DNA of 64,000 nt from Gemmatirosa kalamazoonensis (GCF_000522985.1 NZ_CP007128.1:3518220-3582219), one strand, 5' to 3'; positions 8,441 to 21,771 are shown, counted from the first letter of the stretch. Notes: a model not told the origin generated them from the sequence alone. Program-made: numbers and translations.

Positions 8441-8986
8441 TCAGGCGGCGACGTCGCGCTCGGCGGCGCGCGCGAGCAGCGTGACGACCTCGTCCAGCGT
8501 GGTACGGCCGCGGTCGCGGGCGTACCAGGTGCGGACGTACCGGTAGCGCTCGTCCTTCTCCATGGTCTTGCCGACCGTGGTCGCCCAGAGCTGGAGCTCG
8601 CTCGGCCGGGGCCCCCACCAGCCGTGCTCGACGAACGCCGAATCGAGCGCGATGACGACCGGGATTGAGCGCGACCCGTTCGTGAGGTGCGCGTCCATGA
8701 GGTCCGGGTTGTCCTCCCGGCCGACGACGCGCAGGTCGAGGTTCGGGGCGCGCTCGGCCAGTCGGGCGAGGTGGGGCACGGTGTTCACCGCGTCACCGCA
8801 CCAGTCCTCGACCATCACGAGCAGGTGCCACTGGCCGGCGACCGCGGCGGCCCGCGCGACGATCTCGTCCGGCACCCGCGCCAGCCGGTACGTGTCGCGC
8901 CAGAGCTGCGCGTGCTTCTGGGCCCGCTCCAGGAACTCGGCGAACCGGAGCGCGTGCTCGTAGCGGGATCGGTAGCTCAGCTGCAT
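8441..8986 (-). CDS. thioredoxin-family protein (Thioredoxin_9-like)
   Basis: The 181-residue protein begins at ATG 8986. The thioredoxin-fold core is at residues about 50-140. Its VEDWCGDA motif, followed by NTVPHLARLAE, matches the Thioredoxin_9 type. That type has a single active-site-like cysteine in WCGD rather than a CxxC pair. A cis-proline region follows (RSIPVVIAL). No signal peptide is visible, so it should be cytoplasmic. Redox or chaperone function cannot be assigned, and with one cysteine it is unlikely to be a general disulfide reductase. TATCTT lies seven bases before the start codon, so the transcript may be leaderless. Confidence 0.8.
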   Translation of the reverse strand: MQLSYRSRYEHALRFAEFLERAQKHAQLWRDTYRLARVPDEIVARAAAVAGQWHLLVMVEDWCGDAVNTVPHLARLAERAPNLDLRVVGREDNPDLMDAHLTNGSRSIPVVIALDSAFVEHGWWGPRPSELQLWATTVGKTMEKDERYRYVRTWYARDRGRTTLDEVVTLLARAAERDVAA

Positions 8987-8993
8987 GGGTCGA

Positions 8994-8999
8994 AAGATA
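8994..8999 (-). promoter_or_regulatory. -10 element of the thioredoxin-like gene
   Basis: TATCTT on the minus strand ends seven bases before the ATG at 8986. This spacing would place the first transcribed base at or next to the start codon. A good -35 box is not evident; CTGACG lies about 20 bases further upstream. Confidence 0.4.
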
Positions 9000-9152
9000 C
9001 CGGGGCGTCCATGGGGCGCCGTCAGGCGAAAATCGGACCCTCGACGCCCGGGATCCTGACGAGCCCTCATCTTGCGCCCGGGCTGCGGTGGCGGACACGT
9101 TCGCCGCACGCGTTCGCCGCTCCCGCATCGCCCACCCGGCCCAGGGGTCCTC

Positions 9153-11806
<2,654 letters not shown>

Positions 11807-11813
<7 letters not shown>

Positions 11814-11830
11814 CGCGCGCGGGTCAGCTC
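11807..11830. terminator. dyad spanning two convergent stop codons
   Basis: GAGCTGAC and GTCAGCTC form a perfect 8-bp stem with an 8-base GC-rich loop. The stop codons of the malate synthase gene and the convergent dehydrogenase lie inside the dyad. The genes are only 10 bases apart, so this is the only candidate terminator for either. No T-run follows on either strand. Confidence 0.45.
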
Positions 11831-13278
11831 ATCCAGTTCACGCCGGCCGCGCGGTTCCATTTCGTGGTGAGCTTCTTCGACTGCGTCCAGAACTCGATGG
11901 AGCCCTTGCCGGTGATGTCGCCGACGCCGAAGCGCGACTCGTACCAGCCGCCGAACGAGAACGGCTCGCGCGGCACCGGCACGCCGACGTTCACGCCGAC
12001 CATGCCCGTGCTCGCGCGCTCGAAGACGCGGCGCGCGACGGCGCCGCTCTCGGTGTAGACCGACGCGGCGTTGCCATACGGCGACGCGTTCTCCACGGCG
12101 ATCGCCTCGTCGAGCGACGTCGCGCGCACGATGGCGAGCACGGGGCCGAACACCTCCTCGCGCGCGATGCGCATGTCGGGCGTGACGTGGTCGATGATCG
12201 TCGGCCCGATGAAGTAGCCGCCCTCCTTCCCCGGCACCTTCACGCCGCGTCCGTCGACGAGCACCGTGGCGCCGGCCGCCTCCGCCTCGTCGACGTAGCG
12301 CACGATGCGCTCGAGCGCCGCGGCGGAGATGACCGGACCGATGTCGCGGCCGGGCACCATCGCCCGCGCGACCTCCACCATGCGCGCGATGACCGGATCG
12401 ACGTCGCGCACCGCGACCATGACCGACGCGGCCATGCACCGCTGCCCCGCGCACCCCGACATCGACGCGACGATGTTCGACGCCGCCATCTCGCGGTCCG
12501 CGTCGGGCATGACGATGAGGTGATTCTTCGCGCCGCCGAGCGCGAGGCAGCGCTTGAGGTTCGACGTCGCGCGGCGGTAGACGACCTTCGCCGTCGCCGT
12601 CGAGCCGACGAAGGAGACGGCGGCGATGTCGGGGTGGTCGCAGATCGCCTCCACCGCGTCGCGCCCGCCGTGCACCACCTGGAACACGCCCGCCGGCAGT
12701 CCCGCCTCGAGCAGCAGCTCCGCCGTGCGGTTCGCGCTGAGCGGCACGAGCTCCGACGGCTTGAGAATCATGCAGTTGCCGAGGGCGATCGCGTTCGGGA
12801 TCGTCCAGTGCGGCACCATGTTCGGAAAGTTGAACGGCGCGATCGACGCCACGACGCCTAACGAAAAACGCTCGACGCGGCACTCCACGCCGCGGCTCAC
12901 CTCGAGCAGCTCGCCCGTCGCGATCTGCGGCAGTGAGCACGCGAACTCGCACAGCTCCGCCGCCTTCAGGATCTCGGCCCGCGCCTCGCTCTCGATCTTG
13001 CCGTTCTCCTCGCTCACGAGCGCGGCGAGCGTGTCGACGTCGCGCTCGAGCAGCGCCTTGTAGCGGAAGAACACCTGCACGCGCTCCTTGATCGGCAGCG
13101 CGGACCACGCCGGGAACGCGGCCCTGGCGCACTGCACCGCGGCGTCGACCTCGCGCGCGCCGGAGAGCGGCACCCGGGAGATCACGGTCCCGTGGCTCGG
13201 GTCGTACACGTCGAGCGTCGGGAGATCCGCGTCGACGAGTGCGCCGCCGACGTGGTTGCGGAGTGGATCATATTTCAT
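11824..13278 (-). CDS. mmsA: CoA-acylating methylmalonate-semialdehyde dehydrogenase
   Basis: The 484-residue aldehyde dehydrogenase oxidises methylmalonate or malonate semialdehyde to propionyl- or acetyl-CoA with NAD and CoA in valine, inositol and beta-alanine breakdown. Visible family marks are FNFPNMVPHW, KPSELVPLSA, SFVGSTATAK (NAD-binding), GGAKNH and the catalytic cysteine in GCAGQRCMA. The CAGQRC context is typical of the MMSDH class rather than ordinary ALDHs. The start is the ATG opening KYDPLRNHVGG; the longer open frame upstream only translates the adjacent hairpin repeat. It is convergent with malate synthase, so both feed acetyl-CoA and C3-acyl units into central carbon metabolism. 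Confidence 0.92.
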   Translation of the reverse strand: MKYDPLRNHVGGALVDADLPTLDVYDPSHGTVISRVPLSGAREVDAAVQCARAAFPAWSALPIKERVQVFFRYKALLERDVDTLAALVSEENGKIESEARAEILKAAELCEFACSLPQIATGELLEVSRGVECRVERFSLGVVASIAPFNFPNMVPHWTIPNAIALGNCMILKPSELVPLSANRTAELLLEAGLPAGVFQVVHGGRDAVEAICDHPDIAAVSFVGSTATAKVVYRRATSNLKRCLALGGAKNHLIVMPDADREMAASNIVASMSGCAGQRCMAASVMVAVRDVDPVIARMVEVARAMVPGRDIGPVISAAALERIVRYVDEAEAAGATVLVDGRGVKVPGKEGGYFIGPTIIDHVTPDMRIAREEVFGPVLAIVRATSLDEAIAVENASPYGNAASVYTESGAVARRVFERASTGMVGVNVGVPVPREPFSFGGWYESRFGVGDITGKGSIEFWTQSKKLTTKWNRAAGVNWMS

Positions 13279-13294
13279 GGAGCGCCTCGAAGGA

Positions 13295-13363
13295 GCGAGC
13301 GTGGAGCGTAAAGCGTGGAGCGTGGAGATCTCGGGTGCTCCACGCTCTACGCTATACGCTCGC
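13295..13363. repeat. heptamer-built hairpin element (family A, copy 1)
   Basis: Tandem GCGTGGA-type units form the left arm (13295-13327) and TCCACGC/TCTACGC-type units the right arm (13338-13363). They pair over about 26 bp with mismatches around a 10-base centre. The element occupies nearly the whole gap between mmsA and the upstream gene and ends three bases before that gene's stop codon. Three further copies of this family are in the window. Confidence 0.85.
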
Positions 13364-13365
13364 AT

Positions 13366-16347
13366 TCACGGGCGCAGCGCCACCGACGCGTAGATGCGTG
13401 CGCGGCGGCGCGTGGGTCCGTCCAGCGGGTATGCCGCGCCGGCGACGATGTGCGTCCCCGGTGCGCGCGCGAACGGCACCGGGCCGCTCGTGAACGTCGC
13501 CTCCACGCCGACGACGCGGAGCCACGTCGAGGAGACGTCGGGCGTGCGTGCGGCCCAGGCGTACGGCGTCAGTGGCGCGCGTGTGAGCTCCGCGCGCGCG
13601 ACCTGCACGCGGCGGCCGACGAGCGCCGCCGTCGGCAGCGCCGGCATGAGCACGCGCTGTCCGAGCAGCGCACCGTCGAGCAGCGTGGACTCGGCGCCGC
13701 CGACCGCGAAGCGCTCGAACGTGGGCGCGCCGCCGCTCGTCTCGCCGACCGCGCCGCTCGCGCGCACCGCGACGAGCGGCGACCGGATCGCGAGCGCCGC
13801 CGAGCCCAGCCAGCGCTGGAACGGCCGCCCGGCGCTGCGGCCCACGGCGCCGGTCATCGCTGCCGACGCCGAGGCGAGCACGTCGCCGCGTCCGTGCGTC
13901 GTGCCGGCGCGCAGCTCCGCGAACGCGAGCGCGCGGTCGCCGCGCAGGGAGTCGGCGCGCAGGGTGCCTAACGAACCGCCGAGCCGTGCGGCGATCGCCG
14001 ACGAGCCGAGCACGGCGCGCGGCGAGAGCGCCAGCAGGCCGCCCGCGTAGCGCACGTCGTCGCGGCGGTCGACGGCCGTCTCGAGCCCGCTCGCGACGTC
14101 GATGCGCTGTGCCGCGGCGAACGCCTGCGCGTCGATCGTGACCGGCAGCGCGCGCAGCGCCGCCGACAGCGAGCCGCCGTGCCACACCCGCGGCACGCCC
14201 GCCGCGCCGGCGAGCACCCACGTGAGACGCCCGACCGGATCCGCGGCGGTGAGCGCGACCGTGCCGCCCTCGCCGTCGCCCCCCGCGACGAGCCCGGGGA
14301 GCAGCGAGTAGCGGTGCGGCCCGAGGCCGTAGCGGCGAGACGCGCCGAGCACGGTCGCAGGGAAGGAATCCGCCGGCGCCGGCGGACGGCGGAGCGAGAT
14401 CGCGGCGCCCGCCGCTGCGGCGCCGGCGCCGACCGCGACGCGCGCGCCCGTGCCGACGAGCGATGCGACCGCACGTTCGGCGGGCGCGCTGTCGAGCGCG
14501 ATGCGACGCAGGTCGAATCCCGTGCTGCGGAGCGCGAGGAAGTACGCCGCGCGCTGCGGCCCGATCGGCTCGGGCGCCATCGCGGCGCCCGTGACGCGCG
14601 TGACGGCCGTCGCGACCCCGGTCGCGAGATCGAGCCGCTCGATGTTCGGCACGCCACCCACGTCGGCGGCGACGAGCAGCGCACGTCCGTCGGGCAGGAA
14701 CGCGGGGTCGTAGCGCGACGCACCGTCGTCCGGGCCCACGGCACGCAGCCCGCCGCCGGGCGCGTCGACCGCGCCGACGAGCACGTGCCACGGTCCCGCC
14801 TCCTGCGCGGCGACGGCGAAGCGGCGGCCGTCGGGTGCCCAGCGCGGGCGCGAGAACGTGCGCTCCAGTGCGCCCTCGATCAGCGTCGACACCGCGCCGG
14901 TCGCGAGGTCCACGCGCACGACGTCGCACCAGCCGGGTGTGCAGCGGGTGCCCAACGCCGTTAGGCCGTCCGGGCTCGGGTCGGCGTCGCGCACGGCGGC
15001 GCCGCGCGTCACGCGCCGCACCGAGCCGCGCTTCGTGTCCCACAGCCAGAGGTCGGGGCGAAATCGCCCATCGGTGAGCGGCTCGTCGCGCTCGAGGAGG
15101 ATCCGCTCGCCGTCGGGGAGCCAGCGCGGGTCGCGGAACGCTCGGCCGTCGCGGGAGCGCAGCGTCGCCACGGCGCGCTTCGGCGGCGGGAGATACGGCG
15201 TCGCGGGCACGTCCTCGGGATCGCGCACACGGGCGCGCCGGCGTAGGCGAGCGGCGGCGCGTTCGCGCGTCGTGTCGCGCGGCTCCGCGCCGGTTCGCCA
15301 CACCACCACGCGCGACGCGCGGCCCGGCGTGCGCACGACGAGCGCGACGCGCGCACCGTCGCGCGATACGGCGGGATCGCCGGTCGCGCCGCGCAGCCGC
15401 TGCACGAGCGTCCCTTCCGCCAGTCCGGTCTCGCGCAGCGCCCGCTCGGCGGCGATCGCCTCCGCGGTGACCTCGGCCGACCAGCGCGCGTAGAGCTCCG
15501 CCGGCGAGCCGGGAAACACGCCCGCGAACGCGGCGTCGAACGTGCGCGGCGTGCGTGCCGTGAGGCGGCGCCAGACGTACGGGAGGCTCGAGTCGCCGCG
15601 CTGCGCGACGAGCCACTCGAAGTACGCGGAGCCCGCGAGATAGGCGAAGCTCCCGCCGGCGAATCCCGCCGTGCCGCTGATCTGCGCGTACGTCGGCAGC
15701 CTGCCCTCGAGCGCCCACTGTCGCAGCACCGCCGGGCGCCACGCACCGAACGGACGGCCGCCGCCGGTGAGCTTTCCTTCCACGTACGTCGCGTAGCCCT
15801 CCCACACCCAGCGCGGCGTCTTCGGGCCGATGGGGCCGATGTTCGTCGGGAGCAGCATCGCGAGGCGCGCACGCAGCGGGTTGCGCGTCGGGCGCGTGAG
15901 GTGCGCGACGTGCGCGAACTCGTGCACCGCGAGCAGCTGCGTCCATGCGCTCGACGTGCCGACCGCGTCGCGCGGCTCGTCGGGAACCGGCCAGAGGAAC
16001 ATCGCCGGACCGCGCAGGAACGGATATGCGGAGCCGTTCGCCTGATTGTACGGGTCGGCGACGAGCACCGTGACCCGATCGCATGGCGCCCAACCCACGA
16101 GGGCGCGCACGGCGTCGCGCTCGGCCTCGATGCGCGCGGCGACGTCACGCGTCCAGGGCTCGAGCTCGCGCGGGAAGTGAAACACGAAGTGCGGCGTCTC
16201 GAGCGTGCGCCACGCCGCGGCGGGCGCGATCGGCACGTACGGTTCCATGCTCTGCGCGCCGAGCCGCGCGACGGCGAGCGATGCGGCCGCGAGCAGCGCG
16301 CCGATTTGGGCGGCGACGATCCGAGCGACGGCGCAGCGCGGTGGCAT
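13366..16347 (-). CDS. secreted metallopeptidase with TolB-like propeller and C-terminal barrel
   Basis: This 993-residue protein has a signal peptide (basic start, hydrophobic stretch, LGAQS near residue 33). Residues about 45-270 are a peptidase-MA-like domain (TPHFVFHFPRELEPW) with the zinc motif HEFAH in AVHEFAHVAHL and a downstream glutamate in WVWEGYATYVEGK. Residues about 320-620 carry TolB-type repeats (SRDGARVAL, LPDGERILL, APDGRRFAV, LPDGRALLV). The last about 330 residues are glycine/alanine-rich with alternating hydrophobics and resemble an outer-membrane beta-barrel. The architecture suggests a surface- or periplasm-exposed protease anchored in the outer membrane. The substrate is unknown. 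It follows a small membrane-protein gene on the same strand. Confidence 0.82.
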   Translation of the reverse strand: MPPRCAVARIVAAQIGALLAAASLAVARLGAQSMEPYVPIAPAAAWRTLETPHFVFHFPRELEPWTRDVAARIEAERDAVRALVGWAPCDRVTVLVADPYNQANGSAYPFLRGPAMFLWPVPDEPRDAVGTSSAWTQLLAVHEFAHVAHLTRPTRNPLRARLAMLLPTNIGPIGPKTPRWVWEGYATYVEGKLTGGGRPFGAWRPAVLRQWALEGRLPTYAQISGTAGFAGGSFAYLAGSAYFEWLVAQRGDSSLPYVWRRLTARTPRTFDAAFAGVFPGSPAELYARWSAEVTAEAIAAERALRETGLAEGTLVQRLRGATGDPAVSRDGARVALVVRTPGRASRVVVWRTGAEPRDTTRERAAARLRRRARVRDPEDVPATPYLPPPKRAVATLRSRDGRAFRDPRWLPDGERILLERDEPLTDGRFRPDLWLWDTKRGSVRRVTRGAAVRDADPSPDGLTALGTRCTPGWCDVVRVDLATGAVSTLIEGALERTFSRPRWAPDGRRFAVAAQEAGPWHVLVGAVDAPGGGLRAVGPDDGASRYDPAFLPDGRALLVAADVGGVPNIERLDLATGVATAVTRVTGAAMAPEPIGPQRAAYFLALRSTGFDLRRIALDSAPAERAVASLVGTGARVAVGAGAAAAGAAISLRRPPAPADSFPATVLGASRRYGLGPHRYSLLPGLVAGGDGEGGTVALTAADPVGRLTWVLAGAAGVPRVWHGGSLSAALRALPVTIDAQAFAAAQRIDVASGLETAVDRRDDVRYAGGLLALSPRAVLGSSAIAARLGGSLGTLRADSLRGDRALAFAELRAGTTHGRGDVLASASAAMTGAVGRSAGRPFQRWLGSAALAIRSPLVAVRASGAVGETSGGAPTFERFAVGGAESTLLDGALLGQRVLMPALPTAALVGRRVQVARAELTRAPLTPYAWAARTPDVSSTWLRVVGVEATFTSGPVPFARAPGTHIVAGAAYPLDGPTRRRARIYASVALRP

Positions 16348-16375
16348 CGACGAGGGTGACGCGGTGGAATGCGAC

Positions 16376-16408
16376 GAGGGCGGGCGCCCGGTCGGCGCCC
16401 GCCCTCGC
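16376..16408. terminator. strong GC palindrome
   Basis: CGAGGGCGGGCGCC and GGCGCCCGCCCTCG pair perfectly around a five-base centre. The palindrome lies downstream of the small minus-strand membrane gene and 29 bases before the metallopeptidase start. It could attenuate or end transcription between them. No T-run is present. Confidence 0.45.
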
Positions 16409-16450
16409 GGAAGGAATCGCAGGTGCCGCGCCGCGTTCAGCGCGCCGTGG

Positions 16451-16639
16451 TCAGCGCGTCGCGACCGGCTCCGTGCGGCGCCCGCGGGCGGCGACGCGAT
16501 CCTGAAGCCACGTCATCGGGATCAGGAACAGCGGCGAGAGGAACATGCCGAGCAGCGTGTTGATCCACACCAGCGCCATGTAATACGCCGTCATCCCGAA
16601 GGCAGCCCAGAGGGTGCCGAACACGTTGTGCGATTCCAC
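16451..16639 (-). CDS. small membrane protein, unknown function
   Basis: A 62-residue protein starts at GTG, preceded on the minus strand by AGAGGA seven bases away. It has one long hydrophobic region (residues about 10-45), probably two closely spaced helices joined by GMFLSPLFLIP, then a basic tail (QDRVAARGRRTEP). I do not recognise a family. The good ribosome-binding site and codon use like its neighbours support a real gene. A strong GC palindrome lies between it and the metallopeptidase. Confidence 0.6.
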   Translation of the reverse strand: MESHNVFGTLWAAFGMTAYYMALVWINTLLGMFLSPLFLIPMTWLQDRVAARGRRTEPVATR

Positions 16640-16772
16640 GAGGTCGTCCTCTGATCAGGTGTGGCGCGAAACGTAGCGAGCCGGGTCGGAGGTCGGTAGC
16701 GGCGCACCGCGTCGACGATGACGCTCGCCGAGGCAGGTGCCGCGCCGCGACGACGCGGGCGGGGGTGAATCG

Positions 16773-16803
16773 TTGCACTGAGGTCCCCCATCCGGGGGAT
16801 AGC
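16773..16803 (+). promoter_or_regulatory. possible promoter of tilS
   Basis: TTGCAC at 16773-16778 and GATAGC at 16798-16803 are 19 bases apart. The -10-like box ends eight bases before the GTG at 16812, a leaderless arrangement. A small CCCCC/GGGGG hairpin lies in the spacer. The long spacer and weak -10 make this tentative. Confidence 0.3.
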
Positions 16804-16811
16804 GAGAGCCT

Positions 16812-18182
16812 GTGGCCGACCGCTACCCATTCGGACGCATGGGGATCCCAGACGTCGTACGCGGCGTGCGCGACGCCGTGCGCGCCCGCCTCGAGCCGGT
16901 GGACCGGGTCGTCCTCGCCGTCTCCGGCGGCGTCGACTCGATGGTGCTGCTCGACGCCGCGGCGGTGGTCGCCGCCGAGCGGATCGCCGCCGTCGCGACG
17001 TTCGATCACGGCACCGGCGCCCACGCCCGCGACGCCGCGGCGCTCGTCCGGCGCGAGAGCGCGGCGCGCGGCCTTCCCGTCGTCGTCGGGCGGGGCGAGC
17101 TCGCCGCCGGAGGCGAAGCTGCGTGGCGCGAGGCGCGGTGGCGGTACCTGCGGGCGACCGCCCGCGACGTTGGCGCGTCGGCCGTCGCCACGGGCCACAC
17201 GCGCGACGACCAGGTGGAGACCGTCGCCCTGCGGATCCTGCGCGACGCCGGGCCGCGCGGCCTCGCCGGGCTGCTCGCCGGCGCGCCGGACGTCGTGCGG
17301 CCGCTGCTCGACGTGGAGCGGCGCACGGTCGCCGGGTACGCCGCGACGCGCGCGCTCCAGTGGCTGGAGGATCCGAGCAACGTGGCGCCGCGGCATCGCC
17401 GGAACCGCGTGCGGCACGAGTTGTTGCCCGCCCTCCGCGCGGCGCATCGCGCGATCGACGACGAGCTGCTCGCGGTGGCGGCGCGCGCGGCGGCATGGCG
17501 CGGTGACGTGGAGCACTTCGTGGACGCGAACGTCGCGCTCCGCCGGGGCGCCGGGGGGGCGTTCGTCGTTGCCACCCGCGATCTCGCTCGGTATGATGCG
17601 GAGGAGCTGGCCGTGCTGTGGCCGGCGATCGCGGCGCGTGCGGGTGTGCGCCTCGACCGCCGCGGAACGGTCCGGCTGGTGGAGTTTACAATGAGCATCG
17701 CCGCGGGAGCCGACGTCGGGGCCGAGATTCAACTCTCCGGCCCCGTCGAAGTAACGGCTGGCCGCGGCGAGATCGTTCTCCGGCCGTGGCGCCCGCGCCC
17801 GGTCGTCGCGCCGGAGGCGGTCGGGGAAGTGCCGCTCAGGGGAGGGAGCGGGGAGGGCGTGGTCGTCGGCCGATGGCGGCTGCGGCCGGGGTGTGCCGAA
17901 ACGGACTCGCCCTGGTGCGCGTATCTGCCGAGTGACCGGTCGCTCGCCGTCCGCCCGTGGCGGGCCGGCGACCGGATGCGCGTGGTGGGGGGGCAAGCGG
18001 CACGTCGTGTGAAACGGTTCTTCGCCGATGCGCGCGTGCCCGCCCGCGAGCGGGATGGCTGGCCGGTCGTCCTCATGGACGACGAGATCGTGTGGATCCC
18101 TGGAGTACGCCGCAGCGACGCGGCAACGGACCGGCCCGGTCGGCCGGGGGTACACTTCCTCTGTGAACGCATCGACGGCTGA
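16812..18182 (+). CDS. tilS: tRNA(Ile)-lysidine synthase
   Basis: The enzyme ATP-dependently attaches lysine to C34 of tRNA-Ile(CAU), changing its decoding from AUG to AUA. The 456-residue protein has the N-terminal PP-loop SGGVDSM near residue 37. It also has the TGHTRDDQVET motif and the family LEDPSN/RNRVRHELLP region. A C-terminal TilS-C-like domain follows (FFADARVPARERDGWPV, then DDEIVWIPGVR). GTG 16812 is chosen because a -10-like box sits eight bases before it; ATG 16839 is the alternative. The gene overlaps hpt by 20 bases, and tilS-hpt-ftsH is a common gene order in bacteria. Confidence 0.93.
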   Translation: MADRYPFGRMGIPDVVRGVRDAVRARLEPVDRVVLAVSGGVDSMVLLDAAAVVAAERIAAVATFDHGTGAHARDAAALVRRESAARGLPVVVGRGELAAGGEAAWREARWRYLRATARDVGASAVATGHTRDDQVETVALRILRDAGPRGLAGLLAGAPDVVRPLLDVERRTVAGYAATRALQWLEDPSNVAPRHRRNRVRHELLPALRAAHRAIDDELLAVAARAAAWRGDVEHFVDANVALRRGAGGAFVVATRDLARYDAEELAVLWPAIAARAGVRLDRRGTVRLVEFTMSIAAGADVGAEIQLSGPVEVTAGRGEIVLRPWRPRPVVAPEAVGEVPLRGGSGEGVVVGRWRLRPGCAETDSPWCAYLPSDRSLAVRPWRAGDRMRVVGGQAARRVKRFFADARVPARERDGWPVVLMDDEIVWIPGVRRSDAATDRPGRPGVHFLCERIDG

Positions 18183-18714
18183 CCCGCGGCTGGAAGGGCG
18201 CGCTCTGCGCCGCATCGCTTTCTCCGAGGAGCAGATCGCGGCTCGGGTGAAGGCGCTCGGCGACGAGATCACCGCCGCCTACCCGGACGGCGAGCTGCTC
18301 GTCCTCGGGCTGCTGAAGGGCAGCTTCATCTTTCTGAGCGATCTGGTGCGCGCCATCCATCGGCCGCTCCAGGTGGACTTTCTCGTCGCGTCGAGCTATG
18401 GCGACGCGATGGTGTCGAGCGGCATGGTCCGGCTGCTCTACGACCCCGAGACCCAGCTCGAGGGGAAGCACATCCTGCTCGTGGAGGACATCGTCGACTC
18501 CGGCCGCACGCTGCAACAGCTCGTCGAGCTGTTGGGCGAGCGGAAGCCGCGGTCGCTCGGGATCTGCGCGCTCCTCCACAAGCACATCGCCTCCCACCTG
18601 AAGCATCCCGTGCGCTTCGTCGGCTTCGACGCGCCGCACGAGTTTCTCGTGGGCTATGGGCTCGACCACGCGGAGAACTTTCGGCACCTGCCGTACGTGG
18701 CGAGCCTGCAGTGA
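18163..18714 (+). CDS. hpt: hypoxanthine-guanine phosphoribosyltransferase
   Basis: The 183-residue salvage enzyme converts hypoxanthine or guanine plus PRPP to IMP or GMP. The PRPP-binding motif is VEDIVDSGRTL. The flexible loop and substrate region show VASSYGDAMVSSG, and LKGSFIF is the N-terminal PPi loop. The GTG start lies inside tilS, and the length matches the family. Overlap with tilS implies translational coupling, and ftsH follows 26 bases later. Confidence 0.94.
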   Translation: MNASTADPRLEGRALRRIAFSEEQIAARVKALGDEITAAYPDGELLVLGLLKGSFIFLSDLVRAIHRPLQVDFLVASSYGDAMVSSGMVRLLYDPETQLEGKHILLVEDIVDSGRTLQQLVELLGERKPRSLGICALLHKHIASHLKHPVRFVGFDAPHEFLVGYGLDHAENFRHLPYVASLQ

Positions 18715-18740
18715 CTCCACGGCAGTAACCGGTGCGGTAA

Positions 18741-20726
<1,986 letters not shown>

Positions 20727-20735
20727 CCGAGAGAG

Positions 20736-20820
20736 TCTCTCTACGCTCTACGCTCCACGCTCCACGCTCGCTTCGTCGCCCGACGGAGTGAGCGTGGAGC
20801 GTGGAGCGTAGAGCGTGGAG
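20736..20820. repeat. heptamer-built hairpin element (family A, copy 2)
   Basis: Arms of tandem TCTACGC/TCCACGC units (20736-20771) and their complements GCGTGGA/GCGTAGA (20786-20820) pair over about 35 bp. The central part itself forms CGTCG/CGACG. It lies between ftsH and folP, ending ten bases before the folP start codon. This hairpin could terminate ftsH transcription or stabilise mRNA ends. Confidence 0.88.
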
Positions 20821-20829
20821 GACACGGCC

Positions 20830-21711
20830 ATGCGCTGGATACTGCCGTCACGCGTCATCGAGTTAGGCCGGCCGTTCGTGCTCGGCGTCGTCAACGTGAC
20901 GCCGGACTCGTTCAGCGACGGCGGGTGGCTCGCCGACGCCGACGCGGCCGTCGCGCACGCGGAGAGGCTGCTCGACACCGGCGCGGACGGCGTGGACATC
21001 GGCGGGGAGTCGACGCGGCCGCACAACGCGGGGCCGGTTCCCGTCGACGAGGAGCTGCGGCGCGTGCTGCCGGTCGTGAGCACGTTGCGCCTCACGCGGC
21101 CGGACGCGCTGATCTCCATCGACACGACGAAGGCCGAGGTCGCGCGCGCGGCGCTCGACGCGGGCGCGGACGTCGTGAACGACGTGTCCGCGCTGCGGCT
21201 CGACCCCGAGATGGCCCACGTCTGCGCGTCGCACGGCGCGGGTGTGATCCTCATGCACTCGCGCGGCACGGTCGCCGATATGGCGACGTTCGCGCACGCC
21301 GACTACGGCGACGACCCGGTCGGCGACGTCGTACGCGAGCTCGCGTCGCAGCTCGACGCCGCGCGCGACGCCGGCATCCCCGGCGGCCGCATCGTGCTCG
21401 ACCCCGGGGTCGGCTTCAGCAAGCGCTCGGCGGTGTCGCTCGCGGTGCTGCGCGAGCTCCCGCGCTTCGCGGCACTCGGCCGGCCGCTCATGGTGGGCGC
21501 GTCGCGCAAGCGATTCATCGGCGAGCTCTCGGGCGTGAGCGAGCCCGCCGCGCGCGTGCACGGGAGCGTCGGCGCGCACGTGGCGGCGCTCGCGCACGGC
21601 GCGCGGCTGTTCCGCGTCCACGACGTGCGCGCGCACCGCGAGGCGCTGGACGTCGCCTGGGCCGTACTGAGAGGGCAGGAGGGCACGAGGGCAGGAGGGC
21701 ACGAGGGCTGA
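20830..21711 (+). CDS. folP: dihydropteroate synthase
   Basis: The enzyme joins p-aminobenzoate to dihydropterin pyrophosphate in folate synthesis, in the cytoplasm. The family signatures are GVVNVTPDSFSDGG near residue 19 and DIGGESTRP near 59. SIDTTKAEVA, DPGVGFSK and VGASRKRFIGE lie further on. At 293 residues it is slightly long. The last about 14 residues (ending GQEGTRAGGHEG) are encoded by the left arm of a family C hairpin, so the element has replaced or extended the natural C-terminus. ATG 20830 is preferred to GTG 20815, which lies in the preceding repeat. Confidence 0.94.
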   Translation: MRWILPSRVIELGRPFVLGVVNVTPDSFSDGGWLADADAAVAHAERLLDTGADGVDIGGESTRPHNAGPVPVDEELRRVLPVVSTLRLTRPDALISIDTTKAEVARAALDAGADVVNDVSALRLDPEMAHVCASHGAGVILMHSRGTVADMATFAHADYGDDPVGDVVRELASQLDAARDAGIPGGRIVLDPGVGFSKRSAVSLAVLRELPRFAALGRPLMVGASRKRFIGELSGVSEPAARVHGSVGAHVAALAHGARLFRVHDVRAHREALDVAWAVLRGQEGTRAGGHEG

Positions 21712-21752
21712 CGACTCTCCTGCCCTCATGCCCTCTTGCCCTCCTGCCCTGT
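21670..21752. repeat. octamer-built hairpin element (family C, copy 2)
   Basis: The left arm is GAGGGCAG/GAGGGCAC units (21671-21708) and the right arm their complements CTGCCCTC/TTGCCCTC (21717-21751). The folP stop codon lies at the loop-side end of the left arm, so the arm is translated. An ATTAGG string resembling GTTAGGC follows the right arm by a few bases, and the cdaA start codon lies 20 bases downstream. Confidence 0.87.
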
Positions 21753-21771
21753 CTATTAGGTTGGGCGCCAT

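Noticed and set aside
16437-18272. 611-codon minus-strand open frame opposite tilS
   Set aside because: Composition is shadow-like with no recognisable motif, while tilS on the plus strand is complete.
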